A stretch of DNA of 64,000 bases, taken from Isochrysis galbana (Eukaryota; Haptophyta; Isochrysidales; Isochrysidaceae). The notes under the pieces were generated by a model. The model ran no database searches. It was not told the origin of the DNA and saw nothing but the letters and a program-made list of their open reading frames with translations. Made by a program: the position numbers and the translations under genes. Of the stretch, positions 21,124 to 28,220 are shown piece by piece (positions within the stretch are counted from its first letter, which is position 1; each line of letters begins with the position of its first letter). The stretch covers positions 62,001 through 126,000 of the forward strand of contig CM030931.1 of assembly GCA_018136815.1 (NCBI GenBank), written 5' to 3'.

Positions 21124-23499
21124 AGCACAAAATCTTCGCTCGCGCCTTCGGCTCCGGTCGTCACGTCGAGTTCTTCCCTTGAGAAATCTTCATCGTCCCC
21201 GCGTCATGAGCCCGTCTCTTCTTCTTCTCTTCCCGAACTGTTCGGGTCGAAGTCTCCTGGGGAAGAGAGCCTCGTGGGACCCCTCCCTTCTTCAAAGGAG
21301 AGCCTTTCCGAGCCAGTTCTCCCCCCCTCTCGCCTCTCCGCGCCGACGGTCGAAGTTCCGCCGCCTCCGCGGGCCTCTACTCACACCCCGTCAACTGGAG
21401 CTGGAATGGGTCCTCTAGCCTCGTCCGTTGCTCCACCGGTGGCCTTTCCTCTCCTTTCTTTCGCTGATCCTTTGCCAAGTGTTCCTTCCTCTCTCAATCC
21501 CTCTGTGGTTGGTGCTGAAGATGATGTGGGTTCCGTCCGGTCCCTCCCTCCTTTCGAGCCCCCACCATATGAAGAGTTTGTTCCACCCCCGTCGACGTAT
21601 TCGTACCCCAAACGTAACGTCGTTCCACCTCCGACCGCCACCGTCGGCGCCGCCCAAATCATGGACCAACAAGTCCAGATCGAGGCTCTCCGCGGCGCTG
21701 TCGACCGCCTCGAGTCCTCTACCCTCCAAGCCGCCCAGCGCCACGAAGAATTTCAGCGAGAGGTGGGGTCTACCTTCAACACGATACTCAACATTCTACA
21801 GGGCCAAGCGGGCATTACGACTTCGTCTCGAGTCGAAACTTCGCCACCGCTTGTGGAAGAAGGAGGCAACTCCATCGGTGCTCCCCCTGCCTCGGCCAAG
21901 TTCCCTTCTCAACCTTTGCCCGCCGCGCCGTTCTCCGTTCCGCCAAATCCGATTTCCGATCCCGTACCCAATACACCCGTTCCTGTCCCGTCTGTCAAGC
22001 CTGTTTCTGATCCCCAACCTCCACCCACCGTCGCGGGCCTCCGCTCGCTTCCAAATCCGGCGACTCGGCGGCATCCCGTCGATCCAAGCCTCGCCGGGGA
22101 TGTTTCTGAGCGAGAGGTCATCCTAGCCTCATGGGACCAACTGTTTAACATGTCCCCCTATGAGGTAGCTTCTCTCTACAAGAACTCCGACGATTTCGAG
22201 CTAATCCACGCCATTCTCAACGGCGGCCTCTCTCGGGCCGGCAATGTTTGGCACTACCGTGTGTTTTTCGAGAAGGAGCACGTGACCAAGTGGGCTCGGA
22301 GCCGCTTCTTCCTCGACCGCACCCTCCATCACCAAGTCCGAATGGGCAAAGAGCTTTCCGAGATCAAGTTCCCCAAGGGCCTGGCCTCGGACAACGTCCA
22401 GACAGCGGCCACCTCCTGGAATGATTTTCGTCTGTCCTTCATCAAGCCACTCGAGCGCGCCCTCTCGCTCGGCTGCGACCACCGTGAAATCTTTACATCC
22501 TTGCTAGCGGCCGCCAACTTGTGCACCACCGGCAACCAAAGGATTTACGCCTTCCTCCTCGATCTCGCCGAAGATCCGGTTCTCTCTCTCAATCCCGCGC
22601 TGGCCTGCGACGTGCTTCTCCGCAAGTGCGACGCCACCTTCGCGGCCAACGTGCCCGGCTTCGCCAAAGACTCCGCCTCCATGGAGTGGGACCGCCTCGT
22701 AGCCCGTGAAGCCGGCTCCGATCTCTTAGAGTTATCCAAGAATTTGGTGCGCGCGTACGTCCGCAAGATGGGTGACGCGAAGGTGGATGCCACGACGGTC
22801 TGGGACCACCCAAACATGTCGCACGATATCAATCAACGATTCGAGTCCATCATTCGGAACGACAAGGTCGACGCGGCTCGCGGCGTGGATAACGCGACCA
22901 AGTTCGGCGAGTGTCTTGCGAAGACTCGCTTCCGCGTCGAGAACCACGAGCTCCCTCGTTCGGCCCTTTCGTGCGTCAACCTCTGCCAGCGCTACCTGAG
23001 CCCGTACGAACAAGCCCGCGCTGGCCAACAAGCGTCGGTCACGGTCGCCGCCGTGACGCCGCCGGCGACTACTTCCAAGTCCACCAAGACCGCCAAGGTT
23101 GCTAAGACTGCCTCTAACCCCGCAGACACTACGGCTTCGATGGTCGCCGCCGTCCAAGCGGCGGTGGCCGAGGCATTAAAATCGCAAAACAACAACTCGA
23201 ACCGCAAGGCGACTGGCGCTGACAATCGTCGGGCTCCGCCTCCGCCTACGAATTACTCCGCATCGTCTCCGTTACCGGACACACTTCTTGACCGTCCCTC
23301 GGCAAAAGCACGTCTTCCCGTCGCCAATGTGATCCCCCTCCGAACGGCCTTGGGCTTCCGGCCGATTCGGGCCTCTCGGAATGGGATCCAGGTAGCTGGT
23401 CTCGAGCGCGAGCCCGCTTCTGGCAAATCTCTCGTTACGCGGGTCACCCGGCCCTTCGCGCTGCGCTCACGCGCTGCCGTCCCTCGGATGCCACCATGA
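21034..23499 (+). CDS. Gag protein of copy C
   Basis: Gag forms the particle and binds RNA. From ATG 21034, inside the LTR, the frame begins MSSPQEPRSALAAG, runs through a Ser/Pro-rich region with a short coiled-coil-like stretch near 21670-21760, and reaches a helical capsid-like domain at about 22110-22990. A basic Ser/Ala/Lys tail follows. The frame stops at 23497-23499, overlapping ATG 23496 by four bases. Copies A and C differ in a C-run near 23333 (CCC versus CCCCC) and a G-run near 23382; with copy A's first and copy C's second, Gag would read straight into the knuckle. An upstream in-LTR ATG (near 21005; PVVTPEESS in copy B) may be the real start, since copy C has one C fewer there. 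Confidence 0.8.
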   Translation: MSSPQEPRSALAAGAPSQAISKSEISLALTSTKSSLAPSAPVVTSSSSLEKSSSSPRHEPVSSSSLPELFGSKSPGEESLVGPLPSSKESLSEPVLPPSRLSAPTVEVPPPPRASTHTPSTGAGMGPLASSVAPPVAFPLLSFADPLPSVPSSLNPSVVGAEDDVGSVRSLPPFEPPPYEEFVPPPSTYSYPKRNVVPPPTATVGAAQIMDQQVQIEALRGAVDRLESSTLQAAQRHEEFQREVGSTFNTILNILQGQAGITTSSRVETSPPLVEEGGNSIGAPPASAKFPSQPLPAAPFSVPPNPISDPVPNTPVPVPSVKPVSDPQPPPTVAGLRSLPNPATRRHPVDPSLAGDVSEREVILASWDQLFNMSPYEVASLYKNSDDFELIHAILNGGLSRAGNVWHYRVFFEKEHVTKWARSRFFLDRTLHHQVRMGKELSEIKFPKGLASDNVQTAATSWNDFRLSFIKPLERALSLGCDHREIFTSLLAAANLCTTGNQRIYAFLLDLAEDPVLSLNPALACDVLLRKCDATFAANVPGFAKDSASMEWDRLVAREAGSDLLELSKNLVRAYVRKMGDAKVDATTVWDHPNMSHDINQRFESIIRNDKVDAARGVDNATKFGECLAKTRFRVENHELPRSALSCVNLCQRYLSPYEQARAGQQASVTVAAVTPPATTSKSTKTAKVAKTASNPADTTASMVAAVQAAVAEALKSQNNNSNRKATGADNRRAPPPPTNYSASSPLPDTLLDRPSAKARLPVANVIPLRTALGFRPIRASRNGIQVAGLEREPASGKSLVTRVTRPFALRSRAAVPRMPP

Positions 23500-23768
23500 C
23501 GGCGCCGCGTCTCGACGACTTAGACCGCGACGTCAAGGAGTGGACCGACGCCAACGGCTGCGCGTACTGCGCCTTTCGTCCCCGGGCTCCATCTGGTACG
23601 CCCGAGGCAGACTTGTGGAAGTATGGCACGGGCGACGGAGCTCATAACCCCGTCGTTTGCCAACCATACATTCGTTTTCTCTGCGAAGGCGGCAGTGGCG
23701 AGTGTGGTAACGACCCAGAAGTCCACCGCCGCCTCCGCACGATGGTTGTTCTCCGTCCGGCCCAGTAG
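23496..23768 (+). CDS. Gag C-terminal zinc-knuckle segment, ending in UAG
   Basis: The 90 codons start MTAPRLDDLDRDVKEW and contain a Cys/His pattern C-x2-C-x24-H-x4-C (CAYC, then HNPVVC), followed by further cysteines (FLCEGGSGEC). A retroviral knuckle is C-x2-C-x4-H-x4-C, so this looks like a knuckle with an enlarged loop that probably binds the RNA genome. The frame is open upstream of this ATG back to about 23291, so it is more likely the end of Gag than a separate gene. It ends at TAG 23766-23768. The next codons stay in the same frame into the methyltransferase polyprotein. Confidence 0.7.
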   Translation: MTAPRLDDLDRDVKEWTDANGCAYCAFRPRAPSGTPEADLWKYGTGDGAHNPVVCQPYIRFLCEGGSGECGNDPEVHRRLRTMVVLRPAQ

Positions 23769-23795
23769 GTCGCCGGCGGGGCCCACGTCCGCGCT
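23760..23795 (+). promoter_or_regulatory. Candidate stop-codon readthrough site between Gag and Pol
   Basis: TAG at 23766-23768 lies in CCG GCC CAG TAG GTC GCC GGC GGG. I followed the same frame codon by codon to ATG 24339 and found no other stop. The same amber and its flanks are in copies A (4474-4472) and B (11196-11198). The GC-rich bases just downstream could form a stem. In-frame UAG suppression is the Gag-Pol strategy of gammaretroviruses. Its use here is inference. Confidence 0.55.
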
Positions 23796-26700
23796 GTTAC
23801 CCCGCTACCAGTCCAGGGTAGTGGGCCTGAACGCCACCCACCAAAAGATCGTATTACGCTACGGCCGAGTACTTCTACGGCCTCCAACCGGTACCCCAAG
23901 ATTCCCCAAGTTCCAGACAAGCCCTGCCACCTCCATCCCCCTCTTTCTCCTGCCTCCTCGCCGATTGCCCCTATTTCTCCCAATGCCGATGATTCCATCC
24001 TGATTCTCGATATCACGCACGAGTCCTCAAAACCAAGTCAACCGTCACCGCCTCTCTATCAACTCAAGCCGCTCAACCGCTACCCCCCGCCACTCCTCAA
24101 GCATCCCCAGTCCAAGACCTCACGGTCTGCGAAAATCCAGCCGCCGCAGGCCCAATCCAACCTTCAATCCTTCAAATCAAATTTCGCATGTCCGAGCCAC
24201 AAAACGTCTCCCGAGTACGAGTCCGAGTCCAAGTCACGTTCAGAATTACCCTCTTCGTCTTACGCCACCGCGAGCCCATCTACGAGTCTGAGCCCAGTCC
24301 AGTCATCACCGGTATCACCAGTCTCCATTACTACGACGATGGAGGCGCAGTTCTCCGGTTCTTCCCCACTTTCTTTCGAGTCCGAGTCCAAGCCTGTTTT
24401 GAGCAAACCCCGTTCTGAGCCATCCGAGTCCGAGTCCGAGTCCGAGTCCGAGTTTACAACGTCACCGAGTCCTACCACGCGGTCGACCGCAGGATTAACG
24501 GAGCTCCAGCCACTCACTGAGCCTCCGACGACCACTCCTTCCGCGGGAGTGTTCACCTTCGGTCCTCCCCGCCCCGAGTCTGAGTCATTTGGAATCTCCG
24601 GTCACTTCCAGAATTCCAACCACAACCGAGCCCCGTTTCACGAGCCACCGCGTATCGAGTCCAAACACAAGCTGACGCCGAAGCCCTCGACGACAGCCAC
24701 TGTGTCCTTGTCCGAGCCACCGTTCCGAGTCTCGCCGCAGCCGGCCTGCCACTCCAGCAGGCTGCACGCCGCCGAGCCGATCCCTTCCGTTTCCGTTCCG
24801 AGTCCGAGTCCAATCGCACAAGACAGTGCATCCCGAGCCCGCGTAATCAAGCCCGTCACCGAGTCCGAGATTTCGGCCGCACCGAGCCAACCGGTGCTGG
24901 CCACCGTGCCCCTATTGTCATCACAAGCTTCAGCTTCGTCCTCACCGACGGTTGCGACGCCAGGGGGCTTCACCTTTGAGCCGGCCCCGTCCGTTCCCAT
25001 TTCGAAAGTTAGCCCTGTTATTGGCGTCCAGCACGCCAGAAACGACGAGTCCGAGTCCGAGTACAAATTAACGTCACCGCGGAGTCCGCGGTCGACCACC
25101 GGCGTTCCCACGCCACCCCATCAACCGAGAGCCCTGGAGGAGCTTGAACAGCCGTCTCCTAGCCCCTCTCAAGTCGCCGAGTCTTCCGAATTCGAGTCTG
25201 AATCCACCGTAATTTCAGCGGTCCATCCACCCGCTAGCCCGAGCCAAGTCCTCCGAAGAATGCTTCGCATTGCAGAACCTCTTCGGCCACTACCCACGCC
25301 AGCCGCTGCCGCAGAGCCACCACCCTGGCCCCAGCCTTCCCCGCAGCCGGCTTCTACGACAGCCACGTCCCTTCTTTCGCCGGCGCCGACCCCGCCGACG
25401 ACAGAATGCAACGACGTCGATCCCTGGCCTGTTTCCTCTTCCGACGTGACCATGGAGAGTGACCACAACTCCTCTGCACGTCGAGGAACGGCGGCCTCCC
25501 AAACCGAGCTTCTACGCCCATTGAGCCAGCCCAACCGAGTCCCTGAGCCATGTCCTTCATGTCTCTCACCGGTGGTCTCGCGGCCGCGGCGTCCGTCGCC
25601 GCCGTCCGACACCCCACTTCTCCGAGTTTCTTCGTCCATCCCGTCCTCCGAGCCCGTCTCTACGTCGTCGATATCCGAGTCTTCTTCCATTCGTCCTACG
25701 TCGCTGCGGCCACCGGTCGCCGCCTCCGAGCACTGCCTGCCTCTCGATACCACTGCCACCACCATCATGCGCGTGGCAGCGATCAATGCGTCCGCGATCC
25801 AGTCCTTCGATTCCTCTCAAAACAACTCCGATGTCGGCACCCGTGATGATACCCCGTCACCCGCTCTCCACGCTCTCGCCTCTCTTCGTGCACGAGCGAG
25901 CGGCTCTGCGGTGGTATTACCTCGGCACCTCACGGAGGCAGCCCAAGAGCTTCGCCGGCCTCGCAATGGCACCCTAGCCTCGCCTGCCGCCGCGCTACCC
26001 AAGCACTTCGATGAGCTTTGCGCTGAGCTCACGAAGATGAATCAACGAGTCCAAGACGGGCTGACGTCTGGCTGTCACGCACCACGCGTTCTCGTCGTTG
26101 GCGAGACGAGCGGCGTCGTCTCCTCCATGTTCCTACTCGCCGGTGCTGATGTAGCTACGTGCGATTTGTATCCTTCCGAGATCGATTACGTGCCCCACTT
26201 CCAAGGCGACGCGCTTCATGTCCAAAACCTAGGTTGGGACCTAGTCATCGCCCACCCGCCCTGCACGTACCTCTCCGCTGTCAGCAGTCAATGGCTCTCC
26301 CAAGAACCCGGACGTCGTGCCGCTCTTGAGTCGGCCGCTCGCGTCTTCAAGTCAATGGCCTCCGCCACTGCTCCGTTTGTAGCGGTCGAGAACCCTCGGA
26401 TGCATGCGGAAGCTCGCCGTTTAGTCGGGGGGTTGACCCCGACCCAATTCGTCCAACCCTGGGAGCACGGCACTGGACACCAGAAAGCCACCGGGTTGTA
26501 CCTCACCAAAGGGCTGCCGCCCCTCCAGCCAACTTGCGTCGTGGATGGCCGTGAGTCGGCCATGGCTAACCTCTCTCCTTCACCGCACCGTGGCGCTCTT
26601 CGCAGCCGCACCTACGTCGGTGTAGCTGGAGCGATGGCGATCCATTGGATGCCGGTTCTTCTTCGACATTTGAGCCAACAGCGAGACCAGACGTCGACGA

Positions 26701-28031
26701 AGAAATTGTCCGCGTTAGAGCTACTCGCTTGCGCGCGGTGCAGCCTATTGGACCGGCCTTCACTTAGCTCGACCGAGGCTACCGCCTACGAGCCGTGGTC
26801 GGCTCTTCATCGTTATGAGAGGGGGAGGGAAACGAGTGAAGTTTCTTCCGACCCCGTTGTTTCCCGTCCAGCTACTCCCGAGTCAGACAACCACGAAGAC
26901 CAAAAAGAAACCCACGATAACAACGACAACGACACGCCACTCCACGCCTCCGAGTCTACACTCCACGACCCATTCTCTCCATGGACCGCCCCGCCTCCGG
27001 CACGCGCGAGCTCGCCGCGTCCGACGACGCCGACGACTCTCCGGAAGCGGCGCCAACAATGGCAATCATTCGGAGTGAACGGGGACCAGAAATGGTCCAA
27101 CGTCACGCTCGAAACCGCTGACGAAATAAGAGCGCAAGCTCTAGCCGGACGAGGCGCCGACGAGGAATCCGACCTTACCGCTGCCGTCCGAGCGCCAATC
27201 GAGTTTGTGGAAGCCAAAGGCATCCGCGCCGAAGAGCTAGCCTCATTAGTTCGAAGACCCAAGACAGAAGCCCAAGCCCGTCTCGAGAAAGATTGGGAAA
27301 AGATGTCCGACCACCCGAGGCACCCCACCGACAAGAGAGGCCTGGGCTACACTAGTCCCAAGCTATCACCCTGTACCGCTACCAACGAGGACGACCCCTC
27401 TAGGCCCTCTGCCACGATAGCGGCAGTCGGAGTACCCGAAGAGACGACGACCAGTTTGACGACGAATTCACCCGAGCAACGACGCTGGCGACCAACCCCG
27501 TCCCTGTCCGACACCATTGCACACGTGACCGCGCACCGGCCGGAGAGCGTCGTGGATACCCTACCATCTGCCTACCCAAGGCATTGTCTATATGTTCGAG
27601 ATCTAATGGTCTGCCGCTCCGGCGAGGCTGCCGGCAAAGAAGGAGTAATCTTAGCCGACTCCGCCCTCACGGTCAACAGCACACTCGCTGACACCGGAGC
27701 TGGCCCGTCGGTCGTGACCACTTCCCTCTTGTCCAGCCTACCCAACGACGCATGCGTCGAGCGGCTGCCGCAAGCCGTAGTGACACCGCTTCACGGTCCG
27801 GACGGCCTACCTCTTATCACGCGAGGCAAGGCTCGAATCGTTTTCTCCGTCGGTGGATTTCTCTTTCGTCATACGCCGGCCGGAGAGCGTCGTGGATACC
27901 CTACCATCTGCCTACCCAAGGCATTGTCTATATGTTCGAGATCTAATGGTCTGCCGCTCCGGCGAGGCTGCCGGCAAAGAAGGAGTAATCTTAGCCGACT
28001 CCGCCCTCACGGTCAACAGCACACTCGCTGA
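23769..28031 (+). CDS. Polyprotein first part: linker, methyltransferase, protease start (cut short by duplication)
   Basis: The frame is open from just after the UAG; the first ATG is 24339. About 23769-25990 encodes a disordered Ser/Pro/Glu-rich linker with Ser-Glu dipeptides from CCGAGT repeats. The methyltransferase domain follows (about residues 578-780 counted from 24339), then an acidic Ser/Thr-rich segment with a helical charged patch near 27120-27310, then the protease start with its ADTGAG motif near 27690. The frame then enters the second copy of a 340-bp perfect duplication out of phase and stops at 28031. Without the duplication it would be continuous with the pol frame. Linker, methyltransferase and protease are contiguous in copy A, which supports this layout as ancestral. 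Confidence 0.82.
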   Translation, partial: VAGGAHVRAVTPLPVQGSGPERHPPKDRITLRPSTSTASNRYPKIPQVPDKPCHLHPPLSPASSPIAPISPNADDSILILDITHESSKPSQPSPPLYQLKPLNRYPPPLLKHPQSKTSRSAKIQPPQAQSNLQSFKSNFACPSHKTSPEYESESKSRSELPSSSYATASPSTSLSPVQSSPVSPVSITTTMEAQFSGSSPLSFESESKPVLSKPRSEPSESESESESEFTTSPSPTTRSTAGLTELQPLTEPPTTTPSAGVFTFGPPRPESESFGISGHFQNSNHNRAPFHEPPRIESKHKLTPKPSTTATVSLSEPPFRVSPQPACHSSRLHAAEPIPSVSVPSPSPIAQDSASRARVIKPVTESEISAAPSQPVLATVPLLSSQASASSSPTVATPGGFTFEPAPSVPISKVSPVIGVQHARNDESESEYKLTSPRSPRSTTGVPTPPHQPRALEELEQPSPSPSQVAESSEFESESTVISAVHPPASPSQVLRRMLRIAEPLRPLPTPAAAAEPPPWPQPSPQPASTTATSLLSPAPTPPTTECNDVDPWPVSSSDVTMESDHNSSARRGTAASQTELLRPLSQPNRVPEPCPSCLSPVVSRPRRPSPPSDTPLLRVSSSIPSSEPVSTSSISESSSIRPTSLRPPVAASEHCLPLDTTATTIMRVAAINASAIQSFDSSQNNSDVGTRDDTPSPALHALASLRARASGSAVVLPRHLTEAAQELRRPRNGTLASPAAALPKHFDELCAELTKMNQRVQDGLTSGCHAPRVLVVGETSGVVSSMFLLAGADVATCDLYPSEIDYVPHFQGDALHVQNLGWDLVIAHPPCTYLSAVSSQWLSQEPGRRAALESAARVFKSMASATAPFVAVENPRMHAEARRLVGGLTPTQFVQPWEHGTGHQKATGLYLTKGLPPLQPTCVVDGRESAMANLSPSPHRGALRSRTYVGVAGAMAIHWMPVLLRHLSQQRDQTSTKKLSALELLACARCSLLDRPSLSSTEATAYEPWSALHRYERGRETSEVSSDPVVSRPATPESDNHEDQKETHDNNDNDTPLHASESTLHDPFSPWTAPPPARASSPRPTTPTTLRKRRQQWQSFGVNGDQKWSNVTLETADEIRAQALAGRGADEESDLTAAVRAPIEFVEAKGIRAEELASLVRRPKTEAQARLEKDWEKMSDHPRHPTDKRGLGYTSPKLSPCTATNEDDPSRPSATIAAVGVPEETTTSLTTNSPEQRRWRPTPSLSDTIAHVTAHRPESVVDTLPSAYPRHCLYVRDLMVCRSGEAAGKEGVILADSALTVNSTLADTGAGPSVVTTSLLSSLPNDACVERLPQAVVTPLHGPDGLPLITRGKARIVFSVGGFLFRHTPAGERRGYPTICLPKALSICSRSNGLPLRRGCRQRRSNLSRLRPHGQQHTR
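24420..24460 (+). repeat. CCGAGT hexamer repeat in the linker
   Basis: Five to six tandem CCGAGT units encode alternating Ser and Glu. The unit number differs between copies, accounting for a 6-bp difference from copy A. Single CCGAGTC copies are scattered through the whole linker and also in the LTR. Confidence 0.85.
26070..26680 (+). CDS. Phage-like DNA cytosine methyltransferase domain inside the Gypsy polyprotein
   Basis: The domain resembles a compact C5-cytosine methyltransferase-like family that is common in bacteriophages. Visible motifs, numbered from ATG 24339: a strand and glycine loop RVLVVGETSG (from R583; S-adenosylmethionine-binding position); an acidic residue after the next strand in ATCDLYPSE; QGDALHV; DLVIAHPPCTYLS with the catalytic-type cysteine C642 (26262-26264); VAVENPRMH with E684-N685 (motif VI position); QPWEHGTGHQKATGLYL; and SRTYVGVAGAMAIHW, near the usual final motif. 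At about 200 residues it is far smaller than eukaryotic DNMT1 or DNMT3 and lacks their regulatory domains. Present in all three copies, uninterrupted in A and C. Likely role: methylating element or host DNA. Target and activity are unknown. Confidence 0.78.
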
Positions 28032-28220
28032 CACCGGAGCTGGCCCGTCGGTCGTGACCACTTCCCTCTTGTCCAGCCTACCCAACGACGCATGCGTCGA
28101 GCGGCTGCCGCAAGCCGTAGTGACACCGCTTCACGGTCCGGACGGCCTACCTCTTATCACGCGAGGCAAGGCTCGAATCGTTTTCTCCGTCGGTGGATTT
28201 CTCTTTCGTCATACGTTCAT
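27541..28220 (+). repeat. Perfect 340-bp tandem duplication in the protease region of copy C
   Basis: 27541-27880 and 27881-28220 are identical as far as I can compare by eye. Copies A and B have one unit. Because 340 is not a multiple of three, the duplication separates the upstream and downstream coding frames. It may be a real lesion or an uncollapsed contig overlap. Confidence 0.92.

Noticed and set aside
26070-26680. Methyltransferase domain as bacterial or phage contamination
   Set aside because: It lies in frame inside a Gypsy polyprotein, is present at the same place in three copies, and is flanked by RT and LTR sequence.
24260-27334. Many minus-strand frames opposite the linker and methyltransferase of copy C, with mirror images in copy A
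   Set aside because: Shadows of the real plus-strand frame; their composition follows from GAGTC-rich codons read in reverse.
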